DNA of 64,000 nt, taken from positions 186,001 through 250,000 of the forward strand of contig NW_023501083.1 in NCBI RefSeq assembly GCF_014066305.1, given 5' to 3'. This document shows positions 20,104 to 32,456 of the stretch, piece after piece. Origin of the DNA: Letharia columbiana. Taxonomy: Eukaryota; Ascomycota; Lecanoromycetes; Lecanorales; Parmeliaceae. Position 1 is the stretch's first letter. Each line of letters opens with the position of its first letter. Both the position numbers and the translations under genes were made by a program. The notes below the pieces were generated by a model. That model searched no databases. It saw nothing but the letters and a program-made list of their open reading frames with translations, and was not told where the DNA came from.

Positions 20104-21345
20104 AGGGGAATCAACAGGAGGTGTGAGTGTACTTTGTAGCCGTTGGGACGTGGAGGGTGTGGGTATATATATGTAAGAATGTGGATGTCAAGTGCTGAGA
20201 AAGCGTTATGACAGCTTAAGAAGTATATTGAAACCTTTGTACGGTGGTGCAATTATATAGAATACGGCCTGAAGGAAGGCACGAAAAAGAAAGCATGAAG
20301 AGGAGGTGGGTTCAACGGCCGGGGGAGCAGATGATGGCACAACACATTCGATAGCAGGTTTATATCTTCCAGTGAGGCCGTGAGAATATCCTGATGCTGA
20401 CCTACTGCAGCACAATTCAGATTCCCCCCGGGGGTACCATGGTAACAGTCTACGAGAAGTAAGCATCGGAACGGAAAAGAATGACTTATTATATAGGAGT
20501 CTCTGAAGCTGTCTTTGACACAGAATTGGCGTGGTGAATTGCCCCAGCCAATCATCTATACGAATATGACCGCTAAGATTACAGAATATCATGGGACAAC
20601 TTAGCCGAACGAATCACAGTTGTCAGGGCTACGTGAATCGAACAAATAAACGCCGAGCTGGGTGCTTGGCAAAAAAACCCCCTTTTTTTTTTTTTTCCCC
20701 CCCCCTCCTTTAAGATCAACGATCCGAAGCTTTAGGGTGCTTGGCACAATGATCTGTTCTTCATCCCTCCTTTCGGGGCTTATTGCTTACCATTTGCTGA
20801 AATTTTGTTCCCCGCCCCTTTCGAAGTAGGGTTAGGGTCATTAGTGTCTGGATTCGTTGGACGTATAGCTGGATCTCTCTGTCTTTGCCGTGTCAAGTAT
20901 TTCGTTGTCATTTCCACTACTGCTAAAAATAAAGGGCACACAGACTAAAGTTGTGTGATTTCTACTACCGTAAGAAATGAAGAGTAAATCAACTTGGCAA
21001 ACACTACTTTGCTTCATTATGTTTCCTGCTTGTATCACTTTGAATCACTTTGGTCGACCTTTAATGTCTCTAAGGCATTGAACTTTCCTCACTGTGGAAG
21101 CATCGTTTTGTGAAAATGTGTCTTCCATGTATGCAATTAAATAGTTAGGCTCGCCTGAATCCTTCGCCGTAAGCCAAGGGATTAGGAGCCCTTGCAATGT
21201 GCATCCACATTGTACAGGCTCCGGTCAAAGAGGCAAGCCACTGTCTCTCAAATGGTAATCAGGCCTTCGTAGCTAGTGATCTGCTCATATTATTGCGAGT
21301 ACATCATTCAGATCCATTTGGCTCACACTCCCAACCCTTACATAA
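20104..21345. other. gene-poor stretch with a homopolymer patch
   Basis: No supported gene. Bases about 20,670-20,708 are runs of A, C, T and C that look like poor sequence. A 128-codon minus-strand ORF (20206-20592) has no features and is not called. Confidence 0.4.
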
Positions 21346-21850
21346 GCAATTGAAATCAGACTCCTACAGCTATGCAGATGCGTCAATGCTTGCCGAGATC
21401 GACAGCCGGGTAATCTACGGGCCAGCAGGATCTCTACCCCTGCGGTAACTAACATATTCCTAGAACGCTATGCTCTCTGGCACGTAATGGGCGCCCATAC
21501 AGGAGGAGTACCGCTCTCGGATCCTGGACCTAGCACGTCAGCTTCGATACTGAGTCTAGACGCACAGAGGCAAGCATTTCTGCTGGGCCTATTGAACAAA
21601 AGCAGCGAGTGGCAAGGATGGTAAGTGATCGATGCTGTACTCCAAAGCCCTAATCTCACTTTCTGTAACAAGGCGTCTAAATGGTGTTGGGCCCTTGGAG
21701 GAAGCGCCATACCCGACTTGCAATATCATCCTTGTCCGGGAGATGGAAGAAGCTTTGGAGTGTGAAGGCACCACGATCGAGGAGCGGGATTGGTTGGACG
21801 TGGAACCACCGAGCTATGCAGCGGCAAATCACCCAGTAATGCAACAGTAG
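21346..21850 (+). CDS. unrecognised small protein, family copy 2 (5' end unclear)
   Basis: Exons about 21346-21409, 21464-21620 and 21673-21850. Intron 1 ends with TAACTAACATATTCCTAG (phase 1). Intron 2 has donor GTAAGT and acceptor AACAAG (phase 2). Spliced segments: EIRLLQLCRCVNACRDRQP, RYALWHVMGAHTGGVPLS, LDAQRQAFLLGLLNKSSEWQ then GW, and APYPTCNIILVREMEE, ending VMQQ. These align in order with family copy 1 at 15.8-16.4 kb, and the middle exon is 157 nt in both. Upstream of 21346 the frame meets a TAA (21343-21345), which would be CAA before a C-to-T change, and no start codon is found, so the 5' end is missing, lies in another exon, or is mutated. It may be a recently damaged gene. Function unknown. 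Confidence 0.5.
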
Positions 21851-22204
21851 AGGATGAGGACTAGACACTGCATCTTGGGTTGGCATCCAATCGTTTGACA
21901 CTGGTATATATGCACTAGTCGAGGGTTCTGGTTTCGGAGCTGTTGACATGTTAGATTGTAAGAAGCGCAACAATCTTCCAGCCGAGACTCCTCTAACCAA
22001 GAATAGACATCGTTCTATCTCGATGGATACAGGTTCGTGCGTGATACAAAGCAAGTTTATCTAGGCCCAATTGGGTCGTGTGTATTGTAGGTAAGGTAGG
22101 CTGGGACCGTGACACTGCTGAACCGTATGTTGCTGAATCGATAGGAAGACCTTGGTGTGAATGTTTTGGCCGCAAAGGAAGCAATGTATCATGTGTCATA
22201 ATAT
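21851..22204. other. edge between normal DNA and the first AT-rich block
   Basis: Normal composition up to about 22,195, then an abrupt change to RIP-type sequence. No gene seen. Confidence 0.5.
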
Positions 22205-25200
22205 TAATGAATAGATTAATAAATCTACTTATACTCTAAATAATAGAGTAGAGTACGCTACTGTTATCGAGACGCGCTTATATAAAAATATCGCCTTTAA
22301 TCTCTAGAAGCGGAGATTAGTTCGCTTAAATAAAATAAAATATTTATAAATCGTAGTCGTAATAGCGGTAATAATATATTAAGATTATTAGCGACTTTAG
22401 AAATAAAGAGAACTATAAATAATATTATATAATAATATTATTTAGCGACCTCGAAAAATAATTTAATTAGAGAAATTACTAATCTATTATAAAAAGAGTA
22501 TTTGAGAATATCGAGCTCTAATATGGAGATAAAGCGAGGCGTTTCGCCTAATCTCGAAAAACTTTCTTATTAAAAAGAATAAGATTCTTTAAGCTTGTTA
22601 ATCTCTTAATAATGATTAGAAAGAACTATAAACTAATAAAAGAATAGATTTTCGAATTATAATTATATATAGTAGAAGTTTATTAATTTTCTATTAAATT
22701 AAATTAAGAACTTAATAAATCGAGGATTTAACGTTACTTAAGCGTATACGAATACTAATTAAAGATAAAATTAAACTATACGTTAATTTAATAACTATTT
22801 TTAATCGCTAAAAGTCTAAATAAATCTTTATACTAAGAATTAATAAGTATATTACTTATTTATAAAGCTTTATATAAATCTTCGCTATTAATTAATTAAT
22901 ATTTAAATTATATTAATTAAGCGATATAGATTTCTAACGCTTATAATACGCTTAGAGAATAGTAATAAAAAGTAAGAATCTTTTAGAGAATATAAAGTAA
23001 ATAGTATTTCTAATCTATAAGAGAGTTAATAGAGAGAAAATTAAAATTCTTAATATAAGAAATCGTAGTTATCGCGAAGATAAAACGACTTCGATTTAAA
23101 GAGTAAATAATCTCGAGATTATAAGTCTAAGAATAAATTTAAGAATAATAAGTTTTATTTAAATAGTATAAAATATTATAATTATAAAGAAAAAGAGTAT
23201 TACGTTAATATCTATATTAGATTAAAAAAATAGAAAATAAAAAATCTTAATAATATATCGATTAATTTAATTAGTAATTATAAACTTTATATAATTAACT
23301 TAATAAAAATGAGAAATTCTTATCGAAGACTTTATAACGAGAATAAAAATAGAAGTAGTATTTATTTTATCGTTAATCTACGAAAAAAGAGTACTTTTAA
23401 ATAATTAAGACGAGTTATAGACTCTTATTAAAATCTATTTTAATAATAATATAAAGGTAAATATAATAAGTTAGCGTTTTACGATTAAGTAGAATCTAAT
23501 AAAGATTAATAATCTTTTATTAAAATTTATATAAATAAATAAAAAATTAGTATATTACTATAATACTTACTCGATTATCTATCGCTTATAAAATAGTTAA
23601 AAGCGTATTAAGCGCTATAAATATATTTTCTACGCTATTAATAAAAAAGATTCTCTCGATAGTTTTAGATCTTTCGATCTTAATTAATAAGCGAATTAAG
23701 ATAAATATAAAAGATCGAATCTAGCGTTTCGACGTTAAAAAGTAATCGCTCGAGATTCTAGCGTTATAATAATTCGCGGATATTTTAAAGAAGTATAAAA
23801 CTATTTATATATTAGTTATAGTCGAAATAATAATCATAGATAGAGAATATAAAACTAATATAATTAAAATATAGAATATTTATATAGATAGCGTAGAGAT
23901 TATCTTTAAACTTTCTAATAAATTAAAAGAATATAAAGATATATTCTTATTAAAAGAAGTAAATCGATTATTATTATATAAAAATCGCGATTATATTATC
24001 GAAACTACGGCGGAGTTATTATTTAATTCGCTATATAATTTATTTAATATAAAGTTAATAACGCTAAGAATCTATCTTAATAAAGCCTTAGCGAAGAATT
24101 AAATAAGATATTTTACGAGTTTAATAGAAGCTTTAATTCTCTTTATATCAAAGAAGAATAAAGGCTTATATTTATATATTAATTATCGAGGTCTAAATAA
24201 GATAATTATTAAAAATTAATATTTTTTACTCTTAATTAGCGAGACGCTTAATCGTCTAAATAATTTTAAGCGATATATTAAATTTAATTTAAAAAATACT
24301 TATTATTATATATAAATTCGTAAAGACGATAAGTAGAAAATAGCGTTTTATATATATTATGGGTACTTTAAATATCTAATAATATTATTTAACTTAACTA
24401 ACGCCTTAATAACCTTTTAAACTTATATTAATAAAATCTTAATTAAGCTAATTAACTAATTTTATATAATATATTTAAATAATATTCTTATTTACTTTAA
24501 TATAAAGAAGAAGTATCTAAATTATATAAAGTAAATATTTAATTAATTTAGACGATATAGTCTTTATATAAATCTAAAGAAATACAAGTTTTTCGTTATA
24601 GAAGTAAAATTTCTCGGCTTTATAATATCTATTATTAATATTACTATAAATAAATATAGAATAATTATAATCTAAGAGTAGTTAAAATTAAAAGACTACT
24701 ATAATGTATAAGTCTTTTTAGAGTTTATAAATTTCTATCGAAGATTTATTTATTACTATTTTTAAATTATAGAATTTTTAATAGAATTTTATAAGAAAAG
24801 CGAAAAAGGTATTAAGTTAAGATTATTTCTATAACTTAAGATTATAGAGTATATATTTAAAAAGCTTAAAAGCGCTTTTATAACCGCGCTTCTTCTTAAG
24901 TATTTTGACTCTTAACTTTTGATTCGAATTAAAATTAATATCTTATTATTCGCTATAGCGAGTATATTAATTTAGCTATATATAAATAAATAATAATACT
25001 TAATCGCTTTTTATTTAAGAAAGATAATTAACGCGAAATATAATTATAAAATATATAATTAAAAACTTCTCGCGATTATTATAATATTTAAATATTAGCG
25101 TTATTATCTAAAGAGAAGTTTTTATTTTATTAAAATTCTTATTAATTATAATAATTTAAAGTACTTTATAAGATAATCGATATTAAATAATAAATAAGCT

Positions 25201-28200
25201 CGCTAAGTAATAAAACTCTCTTTATATAATTTTTTAATTTTATATAAATTAAATAAGATAAACTCTATTAATACGTCTTTAAGACGTCTTAATTATAAAG
25301 GCGAAAATAAATTAATTAATAAACTTCTCTTTATATTATAATAAAAACTAGCTAGAGTTAAAAGTCTTTTAAATTCTATTTTAGCTATTATTAAGATAGC
25401 TTATAAAAATAATATAAGCTATATATATAAAAAATATAATCTTAATAGTAAATTTCTTATTATATTAAATAATTTAAGTATAGATAAAAGTTTCTTAGAT
25501 ACTAATTCTCGAGAAAAAGTATTTTATAAAAAGATAATATTTAAGAATTTAATAACTGCGATAATATAAGAGATGTACTTAAACGTAATATATTCTTTAA
25601 GACTTAGAAAATCTTAATCTTTAAAAATTTAGAGAGTTTAAGCGAGATATTTACTTAATATATTCGTAATATAATTAATAAGCGACTTAACTCTATTACT
25701 AAAACTATTAATTATAAATAACTCGTTTTATATCTAATTATTAAAGTATTAATAACTAGTAAAATAGTATATAATATAAATAGTAAATCTATTTATAAAC
25801 TTATAAAGATACTTTAATAAGAGAATACTTTTATTAAATAATATAAAGCTAAGAAAGTATTAAGTAAATAAACGCGAAGCGTTAATAATTAGACTTAAAA
25901 TAGCTAGAGGCTATTAAGATATAATAATAAATTATATATATTTAAGAAAGGCTTAATTTAAGAAGAGCTATTAAAACGCTATTATAATAACTTTATAACT
26001 AGGTATTTCGATATTAATAAGATATTTAAGCTAATAAATAGAAAATACTATTAAAATAATATTCGCGTAGATATTAAGAAGTATATTAATATATATAATA
26101 TCTATTAGCGAGTAAAGATAAAACGCTATCGCCTCTATAGTAAACTAGATACGCTTTCTTTATTAACGAGATTATAGAAGAAAATTATAATAGACTTTAT
26201 TATAAATCTTTCTTCTAGTAAATATAAAGACTATATTTATAACTCGATCTTTATAATAATTAATCGATATATTAAAATATTAAGATATATATCTATTAAT
26301 AAGACAATTAATATTATATAATTAGAGGAGTTATTTATAAAGGAAATTATTCTTTAATATAAAGTATTAGAAGATATCGTTATAAATCGAGAATCTATTT
26401 TTTATAAATACGTTTTAATTAGAAGTTTATTATTAAGTATAAGTAAAATATAAACTAAGTATTATTTTTTATTTATAAATCGACGAATAGATAAAGCGAT
26501 AAAATTAGACTTTAAAATATTATTTAAGAATATATTATTTAAAGCGATAAGACGATTGGATAGAGCTTCTACTAATCGCGGAATTTACGTACTATTATAG
26601 CGAGTATAAAATAATTAATTATAGTCTATTCTTCGCTATATATAAATATTAGCCAGAATTTAAATTAATTACTAAGAATAATATTATCGAGAAAAGAATA
26701 TTTATAGCGAAAGAACGTATTCATCTGCAAATCTGAAAAGTTCCTGCAAAATTTGAAATTGCTGATCGCGCGTTTGTCGCGGAAATTACAAAATCCGCCG
26801 GATTAGCAAATCTGATTTAAATCCGCCTAAATTCCGCCCAATTAGCAACTATAGTCTGCTTTTCATACGCTGTCCGCCGATTTAGTAAATCTAATTAGAA
26901 TCTGTCTAAATTCCGCGGTTCAGCAACTGTTCTAATCTTTTCGCTAGTTCTACTAGTTTAATAGCAATACGCACGAAAAAGAAAGTTCTAATGATCGACG
27001 TTGCGACGGCAGGTTCTATAACGACAGTATCAACGTTAACTTAAATTTGGCTACGGAATTAGACGATTTAATGAAATTAATCGCGTGGGTGATACTCTGA
27101 TATAGCGCACAATGATATGTATGTTGTTGATAATATATATTGATGCCATATGTATGTAGAATAGTACTTAGAGTGTATTAGGAGTGCATTACGCAAAATT
27201 TTTAAAGTTGCTGAAAATTTTTAAAGTTATTAAACTGATAGAACTGGCGGAAAGAGTTAGGATAGTTGTTGAACCGGCGGAAAGGGTTAGATATAGGCAA
27301 AGTCTGCTGAATAGGCTAAATCGTGCTAAATCGTGCTTATAGTGCGGACCGGCGGAAATCGTGCGGAAAGGAACTTTTAGATTTGCAGATGTTAAAGAAA
27401 TCGATATAATTTAATAAGAGCTTATAAGACGCTAATAAAGCGTATAGAAAACGCAGTCGAAGTCTTATAATAAGAATTATAAATCGTAAAGATTTAATCG
27501 CGGTAATCTTATTATACTTTCTATAAAGAATTTAAAATAAAAGAAACTAAGTAAAAGCTTTCTAATAAGCTAATTAATTCTTTTATATTTAAAGTATATT
27601 AAAACGCAAGCGTATCGACTATAGCTATCATCACCTATTAAATTTACTCTATTTTTTATATATTATTACTAAAATTATATAAATAAAGACTTAAAGATCT
27701 AGATATCTCTAAGTATTCTATTTCTAAACTAATAAAGATAACGAAGAGTATTTAATAAAATTCATATATAAAAAGTATATAAGAAGAGTAAGATAAAATA
27801 TCTTATTCGATAGAAAGATTATCTTAAGAAGTATAATAAATAGCTTAATAAAGAAGTTATAGAAAATATATAAGATCTAATTAACGAGTTTAATAAAGTA
27901 TAACTTATAGATATTAAAAGCGTAAAGTATAAATATCGAAAAAGGGCTTAAAGGCTAATAATTTCAAAAATATCTAAAGATAAAGAATTTAGCTATAAAG
28001 AGTCGAATCTCGAGTATTATAATAAAAATAATATTAAAAAACTAATAAAAAGTATTAATATTCGAAGATAATAAAGAAAAGATTATATTATTAGAAGTAA
28101 TAGATATCGTAATATAAGATATATATAAATAAAATAATAGGCTAATTAAACCCCTTAAAGATCTTATCGAAGCTATCGTTATCGATATTATTACTATTAA

Positions 28201-28440
28201 GATTACTATCTAAACCGCCCTTATAAATAAACCTCACCTTATTATCTATCTTATTATCCTTATCATTATTCTCCCTTCTTCTTTCTCTTTATTCTCCTCT
28301 TCTTCTTTATCTTTACTATTATTCATCTCGCTTCTATTATTATTACTCTCGAAATTCGAGCTCGACTTAGAGACCGCGAGAGATATATTTATTAACGAAA
28401 AATTAGCTTAAAATATAGTTAGTATAGATACGAATAATAA
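22205..28440 (+). mobile_element. RIP-destroyed Ty3/gypsy LTR retrotransposon
   Basis: Very AT-rich sequence almost without CA or TG dinucleotides but keeping CG. Conceptual plus-strand translation, ignoring stops, shows gypsy Pol in order. Reverse transcriptase at about 24,130-24,640 has NYRGLNKIIIKN, ISETLNRL, and YLNNILIYF in place of YLDDILIYS. RNase H follows at about 24,950-25,330 (LIAFYLRKIINAKYNYKIYN). Integrase is at about 25,850-26,700 (DDWIELLLIAEFTYYYSEYK). A chromodomain-like end lies near 27,740-27,850 (EEYLIKFIYKKY). LTRs and exact ends could not be found. The upstream 22.2-23.9 kb should hold gag. The copy cannot be active. A 670-bp element interrupts it between integrase and the 3' part. 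Confidence 0.85.
26722..27391. mobile_element. 670-bp TIR element (MITE-like), RIP-free
   Basis: Begins CATCTGCAAATCT and ends with the exact reverse complement AGATTTGCAGATG; similarity extends inward about 10 more bases (AAAAGTTCCT). It carries normal CA/TG content, unlike the gypsy sequence on both sides. Inside are repeated blocks: CCGCC-ATTAG-CAAATCT-type units at about 26,792 and 26,876, and GGCGGAAA-GTTAG units at about 27,245 and 27,281. No ORF. The flanks share TT at each end; a target-site duplication is not resolved. It is non-autonomous and was probably inserted after the host element was mutated. Confidence 0.8.
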
Positions 28441-28909
28441 GAAATAAATATAAGAAGTATAAGTATATATAACAAGTAAAGGCCCATGAATTAAATTCAT
28501 GAAGTTGGATTTTTCTAAGTTAAATCGAACTCTAATCGCTTACTATGCGTTTTTGACCTACTTCCACCACTATAAAATTGATTTAATCTATATAATATAT
28601 AGGCACATATATGCGGAGAGAGGCGCGCTAAGATCTAATTAGGAAGGTATATCGAGTGTAAAGGATTAATCCGTAATAATTGCCCACAAAAAACAGAGAA
28701 AGGCCATATTCTTATGGCAAGAAGTATCGAAATACTAAAAAGAAATGGAGACAACGTGCCAATTAGTGGTGTGAATCCCACAATATCTCCTGCCGCAGGG
28801 AAATTTTTCGAATAATGAAATAGCTGTAGACATCGGACGGTTTCATTTATTCAAATATATATCGTCCGATATTTCTTCTATAGAGGCCGTAGTGATATAC
28901 TATATTAAT
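28441..28909. other. non-RIP flank after the gypsy relic
   Basis: CA/TG dinucleotides return here. A small inverted repeat (ATCGGACG at 28,832 with CGTCCGAT at 28,863) is present. No gene. Confidence 0.4.
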
Positions 28910-29800
28910 GTAGTAGGGATGATAGGCCAAGTTGCAGTGATGTTCTCCGCTTACTAAGTGATGATTTGATGTGGAACCGTGGAGAACATATGACGTGGGA
29001 TCTTGGAGAGCTGAGCCGTGTTCTTGACGATGGTGGTCTTATTGCCGCTTGGTTTCCGCAGTGTTCTTTTAGTGTTCTCCGCAGTGTTCTCGATTTGCCT
29101 TTTAGTTCCTCCTCTTACTCCTTAATATAGTGGAGATGACAGGCTAAGTTGCAGTGGTGTTCTCCGCTTACTAAGTGATGATTTGATGTGGAACCATAGA
29201 GGCATATGACGTGGGATCTTGGAGAGCTGAGCCTGTTCTTGGTGCTGGGGGCCTTGTTGCCGCTTGGTTTCTCCGTAGTGTTCTCCGCATTCGCCTGTTG
29301 TAGATCCTCCTCTTGCTCTCCTCTTGTAGAGTATCAGACTGAGTAGCTAGCTGAGTGGCTGACTGAGTGGATAACTGATGTGACGTGGGATCTTGGAGAG
29401 CTGAGCCGTGTTCTTGACGATGGTGGCCTTATTGCCGCTTGGTTTCTCCGCAGTGTTCTCCATAGTGTTCTCCGCGTGTTCTCCGCATTTGCCTGTTGTA
29501 GTTCCTCCTCTTACTCCTTAATGCAGTGGGGATGACGGCTAAATTGCAGTGGTGTTCTCCGCTTGCTGAGTGATGATTTGATGTGGAACCGTGGAGAGCA
29601 TATAACGTGGGATCTTGGAGGCTGAGCCGTGTTTTTGACGATGGTGGCCTTGTTGCCGCTTGGTTTTCCGCAGTGTTCTCCGCATTTGCCTGTTGTAGTT
29701 CCTCCTCTTGCTTCTCCTCTTGTAGAGTATTAGACTAAGTAGTTAGCTGAGTGGCTGACTGAGTAGATTACTGAGCTGATAGGGTAGGTAGTATTAATTA
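28910..29800. repeat. degenerate tandem array, units about 150-245 bp, four copies
   Basis: Units begin near 28,913, 29,130, 29,368 (partial) and 29,523. Shared blocks are GTGTTCTCCGCTT, AGTGATGATTTGATGTGGAA, GACGTGGGATCTTGGAGAG and TTGCCGCTTGGTTT, then CTCCTCTTGC and a GAGTGGCTGACTGAGT tail. No long ORF. Could be a satellite or the remains of nested non-autonomous elements. Confidence 0.85.
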
Positions 29801-30609
29801 AGCGGCTAATCGAGTAGTATATAGGGGAGGACGATGACTGTAAATCCGTTCAGCTCTTTTGAGGGCTTTCTAACGCGTTTATAAGTAGTAGTAGGTAGCT
29901 ATTGGGCTCGCTTGCGGCCTCGATTGCTAGCAATAACGGATTCGCGTTAGTAGAGGCTCTAAGAGGCGGGCAAAGGGGTGTACGTGCCTAAAGCGTTTAG
30001 TAACGTTTCGCAGGGGTACGAGAACGATTTGTTTATATTGGTGGAATTGATAGAATTGATAGAGTGGTGGAAGAATAATAATTACACAAACAAACAAATA
30101 GGTGGAAGGATTATTATTCGATCTCGGACGCGTCTGGTGTGGCTATTATAACTATCATATTTAAATATTTATTTCATCTATCAATAGTAAGCTAAACTTC
30201 ATTATTTTTACAGCGTTAGAAAGCGTAAACTGAGCTCTATAATTTACGAATTATAAAGAATAGTATTTATAGGAAGCTGGTTATTTCAGAGTGTAAAACT
30301 TCTATATCAAATTTTTGATAAGGGAGCTTGGGAGGGCTAGCGGGCTGACTTGCCGGTCTAACTAAAGAGCGTAGTGACCCTGAATTTATAATTGGCTGCA
30401 CATACTTGCAATCCAGGAATGAGTTCCCACGCTAAAATTTAGGTCTGGCAGGGTCTCCCAATATCTATGTTTATTCTATTATTTACTCCATAATCCAGCT
30501 ATATTATATATTCATGGCTCACGACATCGAAATTAGTCTAGAGCTTAGAGTAGCTGTAGCTCCTGTAGACTACTGTATTGGAAAGTTTTAATGCATTGAG
30601 CGACAGCAC
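29801..30609. other. mixed-composition stretch, no gene seen
   Basis: Normal to mildly AT-rich, with no ORF of note. Confidence 0.45.
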
Positions 30610-31392
<783 letters not shown>

Positions 31393-32456
31393 TAATTGAC
31401 AAAATTACCAGCAAGTCTTGTCAGACTGACGGATTGTGGCTTGAACATGAGCGGAGCGAGCCCTGCCCGAGCTTTTTAGGGATGCGATTAAGAGAAATCA
31501 GGCCACAACTTATAGCGCAGAACCGCCGACGTATCGGGAGCGCGTCTGTAGGTTCGCAGGGTACGGAGTAGAAGGGCCCTCGACAAACAGGAGGAAAGGG
31601 CGCTCGATGGGGGCTGCGGTGAGTGCTGGGAGTGCTGGGACTGAGGTTGAATGCATCTCCTAGTCTTATCGATTCGTACAATGTGCAACCACCGGAGTAG
31701 ACCATGGGACGCCGAACTTACCGCTTCGTTCGACCTGGAGGACTTTGTTCTTTTACGCTGATAGAGCTCGACATGTTAGTCCTTGTCAAAGCCTGTCTAT
31801 CGGGTATCGGATCCGTCAGGTCTGGTTCAATCATGTGGAAGCAAGATATTCACCGGGCAACGCCCCATTGGATGTTAGCCTAGGGCCGAGGATATGGTAG
31901 GCTGTACACTACCCTCAAATGTTCCGCTGATGCAGGTGTCTGTGAGCCGAAGCTCAGCGCTAAGACGTGGCGTTTCTTTGCAGCCTTATAGAGATCGATT
32001 TCAACATACATTCTTTGAGGTTCTGCTGTATCTTCATTGCACTTTCGACCCCGTCGTGGTTATTCAATGATTTATGGCCAACGTCTTTCTTTCAGAAGCC
32101 TTCCATATCCATCGTTGGTATAATCGAAAAAACGAGGGAAAGAGCGATGGTATAGAGGAAAGAGTGCTCCTGGTGTGTAGAGCTGTCAGGATTTGGGGGC
32201 GGTTTCAGCCTGGCCGTGCAAAAGCTGCATCGAATCAGCTTTCGCATTCTTAGACCCACAAGGCTGCAATGGATGCTTCAAAAATTGTTCATTGGTCAGG
32301 GAAAGACAGGCTTTGTCGATGGATGGCTCGATTCGTCATCAAGGCTAATCAGTCCTACACACACTATAAGTATGACCATTTCCCCTTTCTCAACCCTCCG
32401 GCCTATTCACCTTCATAAATCATACCTGCATTTGTGGTCTCAAGTATCTCTGCACC
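31393..32456. other. 5' flank of the GRF/T5orf172 gene
   Basis: Normal composition returns abruptly at about 31,392. No supported gene before the ATG at 32,457. Confidence 0.5.

Noticed and set aside
26722..27391. RIP-free island considered as a gene
   Set aside because: No ORF of length in any frame; terminal inverted repeats explain it better.
22205..28440. CRISPR-like or regulatory repeat structure in the AT block
   Set aside because: Regular-looking short words come from the restricted dinucleotide use left by RIP; no spaced identical repeats.
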